Below, in pieces: positions 53,423 to 64,000 of a DNA stretch of 64,000 nt. The stretch's first letter is position 1, and each line of letters begins with the position of its first letter. The notes under the pieces were generated by a model. That model was not told the origin of the DNA, searched no databases, and saw only the letters and a list, made by a program, of their open reading frames with translations. The stretch lies in assembly GCF_023585825.1 (NCBI RefSeq), contig NZ_CP097751.1, positions 62,001 through 126,000 on the forward strand, given 5' to 3'. Origin of the DNA: Candidatus Blochmanniella camponoti (GTDB lineage Bacteria; Pseudomonadota; Gammaproteobacteria; Enterobacterales; Enterobacteriaceae). Position numbers and translations under genes: made by a program.

Positions 53423-54118
53423 TTAATTACCAAACATTTTTACAGAATTTAAACAAAATTTGAAAGTAATAATCATTTTTTTTTCTGGTTTATTGCTCTC
53501 ATATACCCAACGACGCATAGCTGATCTAATACTTTCTTCGAAAATACCGGGAGGGACCGCTGATAATATACATATGTTATCAACTTTACCTCTAGTATTC
53601 ACATCATATTGTACAATAATTTTTCCTTCTATATTTAATATTTTCGCTCTATTAGGATATTCAGGATATACGCGATTAATTATGCAAGAAGATATATACG
53701 GTCGATCATGATGTTTTTTAGGCAAATGCACAGAATGTGTTGTAGATTCTACAACATTAACATTGTTTTTCTCAACCAAAGGCAAATTTTTATCAGCATT
53801 TAATTTATATTTAGAACTATCCAAAATTTTTTTTTCTGAACGAATTATAGATCTTGAATGTTGCTGCTTATGACATGTTTTAAGTGTTTTTGACAACTGC
53901 TTTTTTTCTAACGATTCATGAAAAAGTTGACTAGTTTGCAATAATGACAATGTCATTATATTAGATTTTTGCGCGCAAACAGGCTTATTAAAAGAATGAT
54001 AACAATGATGTAATAATACATGCATTAGAAATACATGTATTACACATGATAAAAAACAACAAAAGTAAATTGACATATGCAGTTTACTCCAAATCCGTTG
54101 GAACGGATCTATAATCAA
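53423..54118 (-). CDS. tonB: TonB energy-transducing protein
   Basis: TonB links the proton gradient, through ExbB and ExbD, to outer-membrane receptors such as that at 1-1572. The N-terminal membrane helix keeps the SxxxH motif (S24 and H28 in SCVIH) needed for ExbB contact. The C-terminal domain reads YPEYPNRAKILNIEGKIIV, then GKVDNICILSA and AMRRWVYE, as in E. coli. The 231 residues are close to E. coli's 239, but the spacer lacks the usual Pro-Glu and Pro-Lys repeats and is Lys/Ser/His-rich. The start is uncertain: TTG at 54118 aligns with the family N-terminus, while the first ATG (54076) would still keep the helix. Confidence 0.88.
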   Translation of the reverse strand: MIIDPFQRIWSKLHMSIYFCCFLSCVIHVFLMHVLLHHCYHSFNKPVCAQKSNIMTLSLLQTSQLFHESLEKKQLSKTLKTCHKQQHSRSIIRSEKKILDSSKYKLNADKNLPLVEKNNVNVVESTTHSVHLPKKHHDRPYISSCIINRVYPEYPNRAKILNIEGKIIVQYDVNTRGKVDNICILSAVPPGIFEESIRSAMRRWVYESNKPEKKMIITFKFCLNSVKMFGN

Positions 54119-54663
54119 ATCTTTTATTTTTTTAAAAAAAAAATCTCATATTTCATTATGATTTTGAATATTCTATGTTTTTATACTAGGAATTATTTTA
54201 AATCACTCTCCTTAATATTTTAAGTACCTGGATATATACTACAACAAATAATTACACATCAATTCTAATTGTCTAAAATTAAACAATTTTGACTAAACAC
54301 ATACATCAGTTTTTCGTTAATTACTTGTATTATTCAAGTATTAATAATCAATTATATATATTGCATCGCATAATAATTACTAATTATATATATGAAATAT
54401 ACAAACTAATTTATTTCCTCAAAATATAATAAATGTTTGAAAATATCATATACTGTATATAATGTATAAATATAATAATGAAATTAATATTATTAAATAA
54501 TTATTAATATTAATTAATATGTTTTACTAATCAATATACGATCATTATATATATCTACGCCTTTTATATGATTATATAATTTGTCATAAAATAAATATTC
54601 AATAATAATCTATAGTCTTTGTTTAAGATATCTCATAAACATCTCAATAGGATTTATATAATC
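54119..54663. other. Divergent gap tonB / clsA
   Basis: About 545 very AT-rich bases between divergent genes. A nine-base hairpin around ACTTG-tattatt-CAAGT (near 54322-54340) is the only feature. No Fur-box-like palindrome was recognised. Confidence 0.4.
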
Positions 54664-56133
54664 ATGATTGCGATTCATGCCATATTTAATTGTATTTTCT
54701 TATGCAGTTATTGGTTATTAATCGTACTAGTTACATTTCGAGTTTTAATAAAACGCCGAGCAGTACCATCGTCTATGGCATGGTTATTAGTAATTTATGT
54801 TTTGCCTTTAATAGGTATCATTACATATCTATTATTTGGAGAATCTAACCTTGGTAAACAACGATCTACTAGAAGTAAGATAGCATGGTCATCTACTATG
54901 CGTCGCATACAAATACTAAAAACCTACAAACACATATTTTCCACTGAACACAGCGCAATCGCTTCTTCATTATTTAAGCTTTGCGAACATCGTCAAGGAA
55001 TAGGAGCTCTAAGGGGTAATCACATACAGTTATTAAAAAAAACTGACGATACCATCATATCTTTAATTAAAGATATTGAATTAGCTCAACACAGCATTGA
55101 TATGGTATTTTATATTTGGGAATCTGGGGGACTAGTAGATCATGTTATAAAAAAATTAATTATAGCGGCTAAAAGAGGCATCCGATGTCGAATTATATTA
55201 GATTCAGCCGGATGCGCCAATTTTTTTAGTAGTTCATGTCCTAATATAATGCGCCAAGCTGGGGTGAATATTGTAGAAGCACTGCATGTCAATTTGTTAC
55301 GCGTCTTCTTACGTCGTATGGATTTGCGACAACACCGAAAAATGATATTAATTGATGACCATATTGCTTATACTGGCAGTATGAATATGGTAGATCCGCA
55401 GTTGTTTAAAAAAAATATAGGCATTGGACAATGGGTCGACATTATGGTACGTATAGACGGGCCTGCAGCTTCAGCCATGAGTATAATATTTTCTTCTGAT
55501 TGGGAAATTGAAACAGGACAACACGTATTGTTCCCGCTGTTATTCAACACTCACATAGTAGCAGATCATAAACTAATATCAACAGGACATACTATTCAAA
55601 TTATTCCCTCTGGACCAGGATGCCCAGAGGGAATAATTCATCAAGCATTACTAATATCATTATATGAAGCACGTAAAAAGCTTATTATTACTACTCCATA
55701 TTTGGTGCCTAGTGATGATTTATTACATGCCATTTGTACAGCAGCGCAACGGGGAGTAGAAGTACATATTATTATTCCTCAAAACAACGACTCTGTATTA
55801 GTAAACTGGGCTAGTAGAGCATTTTTTAGCGAATTATTAAAAGCCGGAGTTTTAATACATCAATTTCAAAATGGATTACTACACGTAAAAAGTGTATTAA
55901 TCGATCAACAATTAAGTTTAATAGGAACCGTAAACTTAGATATACGCAGTTTATGGCTAAACTTTGAAATCACATTAGTCATTGATAGTAAAGATTTTAG
56001 TAATGAGTTAGAAAAAACACAAGAGAATTATATTGCACACTCTAAAACAATCGATCCCAAAAAATGGGCTAACCGTCCTTATTGGGAACGCATTGTTGAA
56101 CGTTTATTTTATTTCTTAAGTCCTCTGTTATAA
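54664..56133 (+). CDS. clsA: Cardiolipin synthase A
   Basis: ClsA makes cardiolipin from two phosphatidylglycerols in the inner membrane. Two N-terminal helices precede two phospholipase D HKD motifs: [18 protein letters not shown] and [19 protein letters not shown]. The 489 residues match E. coli (486), with [14 protein letters not shown] region, FYIWESGG, and the C-terminal [12 protein letters not shown] use the ATG at 54664; a TTG at 54619 would add 15 residues not seen in E. coli. Confidence 0.95.
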   Translation: MIAIHAIFNCIFLCSYWLLIVLVTFRVLIKRRAVPSSMAWLLVIYVLPLIGIITYLLFGESNLGKQRSTRSKIAWSSTMRRIQILKTYKHIFSTEHSAIASSLFKLCEHRQGIGALRGNHIQLLKKTDDTIISLIKDIELAQHSIDMVFYIWESGGLVDHVIKKLIIAAKRGIRCRIILDSAGCANFFSSSCPNIMRQAGVNIVEALHVNLLRVFLRRMDLRQHRKMILIDDHIAYTGSMNMVDPQLFKKNIGIGQWVDIMVRIDGPAASAMSIIFSSDWEIETGQHVLFPLLFNTHIVADHKLISTGHTIQIIPSGPGCPEGIIHQALLISLYEARKKLIITTPYLVPSDDLLHAICTAAQRGVEVHIIIPQNNDSVLVNWASRAFFSELLKAGVLIHQFQNGLLHVKSVLIDQQLSLIGTVNLDIRSLWLNFEITLVIDSKDFSNELEKTQENYIAHSKTIDPKKWANRPYWERIVERLFYFLSPLL

Positions 56134-56580
56134 GGAATTTTTTAACTTTTAGTTTCAAAAAAAATAACTCAAAATAAACATAACAATCCCATACTACATC
56201 CATTAAATAGGGTACTATTAATATAAATTAAAATATCCATAAAATCCCTTTATCATAATTAAACATATACTCACATATCAATTTAATTTACATAAAAATA
56301 AGAATTCTATATGCGTTTAAAACAAGAAATATATTCTGCATTTAATTAACTTAACACCTGGAGCCAAATATATAATGAGATTGCGCAGTATTTCATTATC
56401 ACTACATGTAACTGCAAATTGTGATATATAAAATATGAATCAATCCATATTGATTAATAAAAATGAGTCCGTAATACAAATTATATCTATATCAGTCTAG
56501 AAATTGAATATAAAATTTATTGTGTATAAAAATGTATCTTATTTAAAAGAAAGTAACATACGCATAACTTCAATAAACTA
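56134..56580. other. Gap between convergent clsA and tdk
   Basis: About 447 AT-rich bases between convergent genes. A small hairpin AATCAAT-ccat-ATTGATT (near 56439-56456) is present without a T-run. No ORF is supported. Confidence 0.4.
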
Positions 56581-57198
56581 TTATCTATTTTTATATACAC
56601 GTTTTGTTAAAGATAATGGTGATTCTAATTGTTCTACAAAATGTTTACGACACACTGAAACATAACGATTATTACCACCAACCAATATTTGATTTCCATC
56701 TCGGATTATTAAACCTTGATCATCAATTCTAAGCACTCTATTAGCTTTTCGTCCACAATAACAAATAGTTTTTAATTCAATTAATTTATCTGCCCATGCT
56801 AATAACCATAGACTGCCTGAAAATAAATCAGCTCTAAAATCAGTACGTAATCCATAACATAATACTGGAATATTTAACACATCGACTATTTTGCTTAAAT
56901 CAATCACTTGATTACGATTGAGAAAATGACACTCATCCACTAACACACAATGTATTATATCCTTTTGATGTATAGTTACTATTTGATCAAAAAAATTAGT
57001 TTTAATGTTAAACGCTCTAGCAGAAGCATATAATCCAATACGAGATTTAATTTGTTGATATCTATTATCTCGAGAATTCACGTCAGCAGTATATAACACA
57101 GTGTGCATTCCTCGTTCTTGATAATTATAAGAAGACTGTAATAATGCGGTAGTTTTTCCAGCGTTCATTGCGGAATAATAAAAATATAATTGTGCCAT
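56581..57198 (-). CDS. tdk: Thymidine kinase
   Basis: Tdk phosphorylates thymidine for salvage. The ATG at 57198 gives 205 residues, the E. coli length, starting [20 protein letters not shown] with the P-loop. VLVDECHFL (Walker B), GLRTDF, the zinc cysteines in ICYCGRKA and CRKH, and [13 protein letters not shown] are present. It is divergent from hns, as in E. coli. Confidence 0.96.
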   Translation of the reverse strand: MAQLYFYYSAMNAGKTTALLQSSYNYQERGMHTVLYTADVNSRDNRYQQIKSRIGLYASARAFNIKTNFFDQIVTIHQKDIIHCVLVDECHFLNRNQVIDLSKIVDVLNIPVLCYGLRTDFRADLFSGSLWLLAWADKLIELKTICYCGRKANRVLRIDDQGLIIRDGNQILVGGNNRYVSVCRKHFVEQLESPLSLTKRVYKNR

Positions 57199-57770
57199 AC
57201 AGTTCACGCCCTATTCGACTCACAGTATTTTACTACTATCAACATAAATATAATTTAAATTATGATAATATTAGGTTTAAAAATTATTTAATCTATAAAC
57301 TTATAAAAAACATTTATTTTTATATACTAAATTAATGTGTGATGAAATAAGTTTTTTATTTTATATTCAAAATAACGATTCAGGTAAATAAAACAATCTA
57401 TACTTAACGTACAATCCATATATTTACAAAAATAATTTATATTTAATAAAAAGATATTATTTATATTTAAAAATTTTATAAGTAAATAAATAATTTTAAT
57501 TTGAATGGATAATACTTAAACATTAAATAATATTTAATATTATCATATAATAATATATAAATCATCTAATTAAAGTTAATTAAATATTTTTAATAGGAAA
57601 ACATAAATCATACTCACTAATACTTATAACGCTATATATATTTAATTACCAATTCACACAAAATATAATAAGATTATTTATAAATTAAACACCCTAGGTC
57701 TTGCAGAAAATAAATTAGCGCTCTATTCTTACACTAAACTTGTTAGTTATCACATTTTGAGATTAATTCG
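57199..57770. other. Divergent gap tdk / hns
   Basis: About 570 extremely AT-rich bases. Such sequence could be curved and bind H-NS itself, as at the E. coli hns promoter, but that is inference. No ORF is supported. Confidence 0.4.
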
Positions 57771-58181
57771 ATGAACAACACACTAAAAATTCTTAATAAT
57801 ATACGCACTTTACGAGCGCAAGCTAGAGCGTGCACCCTTGATACCTTAGAAGAAATGTTAGAAAAATTAGAAGTAGTTGTTAATGAACGCCGAGAAGAAA
57901 GTAATCAAGCTCAAGCTGAAATAGAAAAACATTCTCGAAAATTACAACAATATCGTGATATGCTCATAGCTGATGGGATAGATCCTAATGAACTATTACA
58001 AAATATAACTTCTAATACTAAACCTTTTCACAAAAATAAACGTGCAGCTCGCCCAGCAAAGTATCAATACATTAACAAATATGGTGAAATTAAAACTTGG
58101 ACCGGACAAGGGCGCACTCCCTCAATTATCAAAAAAGCTATCGATGAAAAAAAGAAAAAATTAGAAGATTTTTTACTATAA
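57771..58181 (+). CDS. hns: DNA-binding nucleoid protein H-NS
   Basis: H-NS coats and silences AT-rich DNA. The 136 residues (E. coli 137) align end to end. The N-terminal dimerisation region ([19 protein letters not shown], coiled coil to about residue 65) and the C-terminal DNA-binding domain with the core [10 protein letters not shown] are both intact. Retaining an AT-targeting silencer in a genome that is almost entirely AT-rich is notable. Confidence 0.96.
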   Translation: MNNTLKILNNIRTLRAQARACTLDTLEEMLEKLEVVVNERREESNQAQAEIEKHSRKLQQYRDMLIADGIDPNELLQNITSNTKPFHKNKRAARPAKYQYINKYGEIKTWTGQGRTPSIIKKAIDEKKKKLEDFLL

Positions 58182-58971
58182 TTAATGATAAATAATACTT
58201 ATTTATTTCATCTCAACTCAAACAAAGAAATTCTTGGTAATATTTTCAAGCTCTTTGTCTGGAATCATCATATGCATAATTTAATATATATTAAACTGTT
58301 CACAATCATTCAAATTAATATTTTTGTTTCATAATATCGCGTATAACAATCATCATCAATTTTTTATAAAATACAAATATATTTAACTAAATTAATAAAT
58401 CTGTTATATATTTATTATTTTTGTCGAAACGCTAGTTGCCCATTACTACACTGTTTAGTAAAAGTAAACAAATTTTCAGTAATTTTAACAATGTCCATCT
58501 CTAATATAAATTTATTATTACCCAAACAAATTATCACTATATTAAATTAATGTAACATTTTTCATACATATAAGTAAATTCTATTTAATTCCATCTCAAA
58601 ATATCTCTATATATTTTATATATACTTTCAATATCAATTGAAAACCAATAATCTATACTTACTGACATATTATATTCCTTAAAAATATAAATCTTAAAAA
58701 ACAAAAATAACTATATTGACATTGACTGTAGAATTGAAAAATTTTATTAACATAAATATCACGATTTATTAAATATGGTTACTTGTATAAATGTCAATTA
58801 TTATTTCTTTTATAACCTCGATCTAAAATATTAGATGGAAATATCATACACAATTTATTAAAAATTGATTCTTAATTAAAAAACGCAATACCTATAAATA
58901 TATACCAAATAAGTACATATACTTACGATCTATACTTTTTTAGAGTTGTTAAAATAATTAAAAATAAACTC

Positions 58972-58999
58972 TTGACATAACATCATAATATAATTTAAT
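58972..58999 (+). promoter_or_regulatory. Orphan promoter-like sequence in the hns-xthA gap
   Basis: TTGACA (58972-58977) and TTTAAT (58994-58999, five of six matches) are separated by 16 bases. A palindrome TTATAGTACTATAA overlaps just downstream and TAGTACT recurs. The nearest plus-strand gene, xthA, starts 1.1 kb away. Confidence 0.3.
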
Positions 59000-59465
59000 T
59001 ATAGTACTATAATATAGTTGATAGTACTAAATAGACATATTTTGAATGCTTAATAAAAATTAATGATATTATAAATATTAGAAATATCCTAGCATCATGT
59101 ATATTAGAACGATCACTATACTCGTTAATATATTTCAATAAAAATTCAAATTGCAAAAATCATTACACTCACTAACATTCAATAATACCATTTGACATAT
59201 TTTCTAAAAATTTTGTGATTTTAAATTTTTATGATATGTCCTATTGACATATACAAAGATACAATACACCTTTCGATATCACTAATAGCCTCAACATAAA
59301 ACATATTAAAAACTATTTAAAACCATAGAATTGATTTCCAATCATACAACATATAAATTTGCAATTGTTTCAACATAATTTTACATTACTGAAAAAATAA
59401 ATTTATACAAAAATCATTAGTATCATATAATATTTTCAATATATCTATATTATATAAAACAACTC

Positions 59466-59519
59466 TCCTAATGATAGGATCAAAATAGGCTTTTGGAACA
59501 AGCCATAAATCTATTTTTT
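59466..59519 (+). terminator. Orphan hairpin group with T-run
   Basis: Two stems lie in series: TCCTA-atga-TAGGA (59466-59479) and GGCTT-ttggaac-AAGCC (59488-59504). An outer AAAATAG (59482-59488) can pair with CTATTTT (59511-59517), and six T follow from 59514. GC content is well above the surroundings. It resembles a terminator or the 3' end of a small RNA, without an associated gene. Confidence 0.4.
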
Positions 59520-60145
59520 CTAAATATTATTTCAAATACGTATTTAAATTACCTTTTTAATTATTCTTCAGAAATTTTATAAAAAAATTGATAACAAACC
59601 AATTTTAAATCAACATGATTTGAATTTAAATAACTAACCATTATATGCAAACATTCTATTAAATAAAATGAGAACAAAACTACAGATTATTGAAACGTAC
59701 GTTTTATAAACTATTACAATAATAATGTAATTTTCGATTACTAGTTAAATTAATTGATCGTAAAATAATAAATATATAACAAAATTAGAACCATAATAAT
59801 TGATTATTAATACATTAAATAATCTTCTCATACTCACAAACATACCCATACCTAAATAATTTATTCAAAACATAACAAATATTTTAAATTTATTAGCTCA
59901 TCGTATTATATAGAAACATTCATATATAATAACCTGCAGTTTTGAAGCTCCAACTATTATCTTTAAAGAATTAAATATACTGAACTGACTAATAATTAAA
60001 TAATTGTAACAAATAGTATATATTTTCATATACTATGATACATATAAAAAGTATAATGGTTAATTATTGTTAATTATTTTTATTTTACTAAGTCAATAAC
60101 ACCTATATTTATGATCGAAAAACAAATACGGATCATCACCATCAT

Positions 60146-60952
60146 ATGAAATTTGTTTCTTTTAACATCAATGGATTGCGTGCGCGTATGCATCAACTAA
60201 ACGAAATTATCTTTCAATTGAAACCTGACGTCATTGGTTTACAGGAAACTAAAGTACATGATGATTTTTTCCCTATAAAAGAAATACTACAACATGGTTA
60301 TCACGTATATTATTACGGTCAAAAAAAATATCATGGGGTTGCGTTGTTTCTACGTCAAACTCCTTTAACTGTTACTCGTGGACTGACTGATGATAATAAT
60401 TTATCTCAAAAACGGATAATTATGGCTGATATTATGACATCAATAGGAACATTGACTATTATTAACGGTTATTTTCCCCAAGGAGAAAACAAAAATCATC
60501 CAGAAAAATTTATGTACAAAAAAAATTTTTATAAAAGTTTCCAAAACTACGTAGAACATACCTATCACAGTCATTCATTATTACTGATTATGGGCGACAT
60601 GAACATTAGTCCTACAGATTTGGATGTTGGTATTGGTGAAAAAAATAAAAAACGTTGGATCGCATCAGGACGATGTTCTTTCTTACCAGAGGAAAGAATA
60701 TGGATCAATCGTTTGATGAGCTGGGGTTTGGTAGATATATACCGAAACATGCACCCTCAAGATAATGAACGTTATTCCTGGTTCAGCTATAGATCTCGTG
60801 GTTTTTACAAAAATAATGGCTTACGTATTGATTTAATATTGGCAACACGTCCTCTAGTCAATCGTTGTAAAAATAGTAATATAAGCTATAATATTCGTAG
60901 AATGCAACGACCCTCCGATCATGCTCCGGTATGGGTAGATTTTGATATTTAA
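60146..60952 (+). CDS. xthA: Exodeoxyribonuclease III
   Basis: XthA is the main AP endonuclease and a 3'-exonuclease in base-excision repair. The 268 residues equal E. coli. Motifs are [24 protein letters not shown] (metal Glu), [11 protein letters not shown] (Asp/Asn), and the C-terminal RIDLILAT and [12 protein letters not shown] with the catalytic Asp-His pair. The gene stands alone between a 2 kb gap and sppA. Confidence 0.96.
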   Translation: MKFVSFNINGLRARMHQLNEIIFQLKPDVIGLQETKVHDDFFPIKEILQHGYHVYYYGQKKYHGVALFLRQTPLTVTRGLTDDNNLSQKRIIMADIMTSIGTLTIINGYFPQGENKNHPEKFMYKKNFYKSFQNYVEHTYHSHSLLLIMGDMNISPTDLDVGIGEKNKKRWIASGRCSFLPEERIWINRLMSWGLVDIYRNMHPQDNERYSWFSYRSRGFYKNNGLRIDLILATRPLVNRCKNSNISYNIRRMQRPSDHAPVWVDFDI

Positions 60953-61156
60953 TATATACTTACGTCACACGGAAATCATTTTATATAAACCTTAATTACT
61001 AATATGACATAATATTACTGAAAATCTTTAATTTTTATATGTGTAAAAATTAATAAAATCATGAAAATTTCATAATTTTCATTTAATTTGTGCGTATTGT
61101 GTGATACCCAATTCGATTTAAGTGTGAAAATACAAAGTTCATGTGGATATTGTATA

Positions 61157-63034
61157 ATGTTTTTAATGATAAAATCGTTCATTCAGAATATATGGAAAAT
61201 CATTTATAAAATACTTAGATATAGCGTGCGTACACTATATCTAATACGAACAGTAATAATAAATATATTTTTCATAATTTTCATTATGATTAGTGTGGGA
61301 GTATATTTAAATTTACGTGATTCTTCTGCCTCATTATCAAATTACTCTGCATTAATTCTAGATCTTTCTGGTATTATTGTAGATAAACCAGTGACATACA
61401 GTAAATTTCAGAAATTCAGTCAACATTTATTAAATACAAATAGATCAAATGCTAAAGAAAACTCGCTATTTGATATTATTAATATATTACGTCAAGCCAA
61501 AAATGATCCACATATAACTGGATTAATATTATCATTAAAAAACTTTTATGGAAGCAATCAAACATCATTAGAATATATTGGTAAAGCATTACGTGAATTC
61601 AAAGAATCTGGTAAACCAATTTATGCTATTTCTGATTATTACAATCAATCACAGTATTTGCTCGCTAGTTATGCCAATAAAATTTATCTCACACCACATG
61701 GATTTGTAGATTTACGAGGAATTTCTACCAGCAAATTATATTATAAATCTCTATTAGATAATTTAAAAGTTAATACTCATATTTTTAGAGTAGGTGCATA
61801 TAAATCTGCCGTTGAACCATTTATTCAAGATCACATGTCTGATCATGTACGACATGAAGAAACAAAATTGGTAAATCGTTTATGGGATCAATATTTAAAA
61901 ATAATATCTATTAATCGTAACACAACAACACAGGCAATTTTTCCAGGAATTAATAATATATTAAATGAATTGCATCAAATGCAAGGCGACACTGCAGCTT
62001 ATGCGCTCAAAAATAAATGGATCGATGAAATCGCATCCCATTTTGTTATAGAAAATACGATGAAAGAAATATTTGGATCTAATAAACAAGGCACTTCATT
62101 TAATGCAATTAGCATGTATGATTATAATCTTATAGCTCCTACAAAACAAGATAACCAAATAGCAATAATATGTATTAATGGCCCTATCGTGGATGGACCT
62201 GATATACCAGGTTCAATTGGTGGTGATACTATAGCGCATAAAATCCGCAGCGCTCGGTTTGATCCTAAAATCAAAGCAATAGTACTTCGCGTCAATAGCC
62301 CGGGGGGAAGCGTGAATGCTTCTGAATTAATTAGATTAGAATTAATAGCTGTCAGAGATTCTGGTAAACCAGTAGTGGTTTCTATGGGTGGCATAGCAGC
62401 ATCTGGCGGATATTGGATATCAACGCCAGCCAATGTTATTATTGCAAGTAACAGTACTATTACAGGTTCGATCGGTATATTTGGTATTATTAATACATTT
62501 GAAAAATCTCTTGACACCATCGGTATTCATAGTGATGGAGTAAATACATCCCCTATATCAAATATTTCAATAACTACCCCGCTACCTACTGAATATATAA
62601 ACATGATGCAACTTTATGTAAATACCAGCTATCATTATTTTATTAACACTGTGGCTGAATCTCGCTGTAAAACTGCAGAAGATATCCATAAAATTGCTCA
62701 AGGACATGTATGGCTTGGTTATGATGCAATAAAAAATGGATTAATTGACAATATAGGAGATTTAGATGACGCAATAAATAAAGCTATTGAACTAGCTCAC
62801 TTAAAAGAATATCAACTGAATTGGTACGAAAATAAAATAAATTGGATAGATGTTTTAATGCAACAAGCTAATAAAGTTATTCATAATATAATTATGAATT
62901 TATTAAATCATTACGTTTCATTAATTAATGTTAATAATAATATAAAAATAAATAACTCTAACATTCTGCAATTTTCGTGGAATGATCCAAAACATTGTTA
63001 TGCTCTTGATTTAGATTATTCGGAACAATTATAA
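61157..63034 (+). CDS. sppA: Signal peptide peptidase A (protease IV)
   Basis: SppA degrades cleaved signal peptides at the inner membrane. One N-terminal membrane helix (IINIFFIIFIMISVGVYL) precedes two S49 domains. The catalytic lysine is in GAYKSAVEPF and the serine in MGGIAASGGYW; RVNSPGGSVNASE and GSIGIFGIINT are conserved. The ATG at 61157 (with GTGGAT upstream) gives 625 residues against 618 in E. coli; the TTG at 61088 would add a tail not seen in the family, and ATG 61166 is also possible. Confidence 0.94.
   Translation: MFLMIKSFIQNIWKIIYKILRYSVRTLYLIRTVIINIFFIIFIMISVGVYLNLRDSSASLSNYSALILDLSGIIVDKPVTYSKFQKFSQHLLNTNRSNAKENSLFDIINILRQAKNDPHITGLILSLKNFYGSNQTSLEYIGKALREFKESGKPIYAISDYYNQSQYLLASYANKIYLTPHGFVDLRGISTSKLYYKSLLDNLKVNTHIFRVGAYKSAVEPFIQDHMSDHVRHEETKLVNRLWDQYLKIISINRNTTTQAIFPGINNILNELHQMQGDTAAYALKNKWIDEIASHFVIENTMKEIFGSNKQGTSFNAISMYDYNLIAPTKQDNQIAIICINGPIVDGPDIPGSIGGDTIAHKIRSARFDPKIKAIVLRVNSPGGSVNASELIRLELIAVRDSGKPVVVSMGGIAASGGYWISTPANVIIASNSTITGSIGIFGIINTFEKSLDTIGIHSDGVNTSPISNISITTPLPTEYINMMQLYVNTSYHYFINTVAESRCKTAEDIHKIAQGHVWLGYDAIKNGLIDNIGDLDDAINKAIELAHLKEYQLNWYENKINWIDVLMQQANKVIHNIIMNLLNHYVSLINVNNNIKINNSNILQFSWNDPKHCYALDLDYSEQL

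Positions 63035-64000
<966 letters not shown>

Larger units (their letters stand above)
58182..60145. other. 2 kb gene-free gap hns-xthA
   Basis: No confirmed gene. On the minus strand, 58415-58537 has 40 open codons ending in NGQLAFRQK; its base composition looks more coding-like than the surroundings, but I do not recognise it. A promoter-like pair lies at 58972-58999 and a structured, T-ended hairpin group at 59466-59519. Decayed genes are likely; E. coli has galU next to hns. Confidence 0.5.

Noticed and set aside
62122-62520. 132-codon antisense frame inside sppA
   Set aside because: It is the mirror of a conserved, strongly coding part of sppA, and has no start site or family match of its own.

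Overview
This window looks like part of the chromosome of a reduced, very AT-rich gammaproteobacterial insect endosymbiont. The best fit is Candidatus Blochmannia, the ant symbionts. I infer this from enterobacterial-type proteins throughout, gene order colinear with Escherichia coli over long blocks, many decayed intergenic gaps, no transposons, phages or CRISPR arrays, and a complete tryptophan operon next to fatty-acid and envelope genes. The genus assignment rests on content and order, not on a database match.

Left edge (1-6000): a TonB-dependent receptor of the OprC copper type, cut by the window start, lies divergent to a membrane-anchored winged-helix regulator with a cysteine-rich tail. 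Then come the lytic transglycosylase gene emtA and the manganese regulator gene mntR. Region 6000-31500 follows the E. coli 24-26 min block: mnmA, purB, lolE-lolD-lolC, lpoB, hinT, tatD-family ycfH, holB, tmk, pabC, acpP-fabG-fabD-fabH-plsX-rpmF, rluC, rne, lpxL, a frameshifted ldtC, tRNA-Leu and tRNA-Cys, and pgsA. Region 31900-40000 holds tRNA-Lys and tRNA-Ser, tusE, hspQ, fabA, asnS, aspC, gloC and fabI. Region 40000-45460 is almost empty apart from ribA. Region 45465-54120 is trpE-G-D-C-B-A, yciC and tonB. The right end has clsA, tdk, hns, a 2 kb gap, xthA, sppA and the start of gapA.

Functionally, the window supplies most of type II fatty-acid synthesis (acpP, fabD, fabG, fabH, fabA, fabI, plsX; fabF is absent from its usual place). 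It also holds phospholipid and lipid A steps (pgsA, clsA, lpxL), lipoprotein export (lolCDE), peptidoglycan remodelling (emtA, lpoB, ldtC), all of tryptophan synthesis from chorismate, parts of folate, riboflavin and purine synthesis, tRNA maturation and 2-thiolation (mnmA, tusE, rne), and replication (holB). The most interesting unit is the possible copper-uptake set: a receptor that keeps the CxxxM and HxM copper-ligand motifs, a neighbouring regulator with seven cysteines outside the membrane, and tonB about 52 kb away.

Several proteins show erosion: LpoB without a lipobox cysteine, RNase E without its distal scaffold, TonB without a proline-rich spacer, and LdtC split at a nine-A run. Strong inverted repeats lie in several gaps. 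Some are plausible terminators of neighbouring genes; others have no gene beside them.
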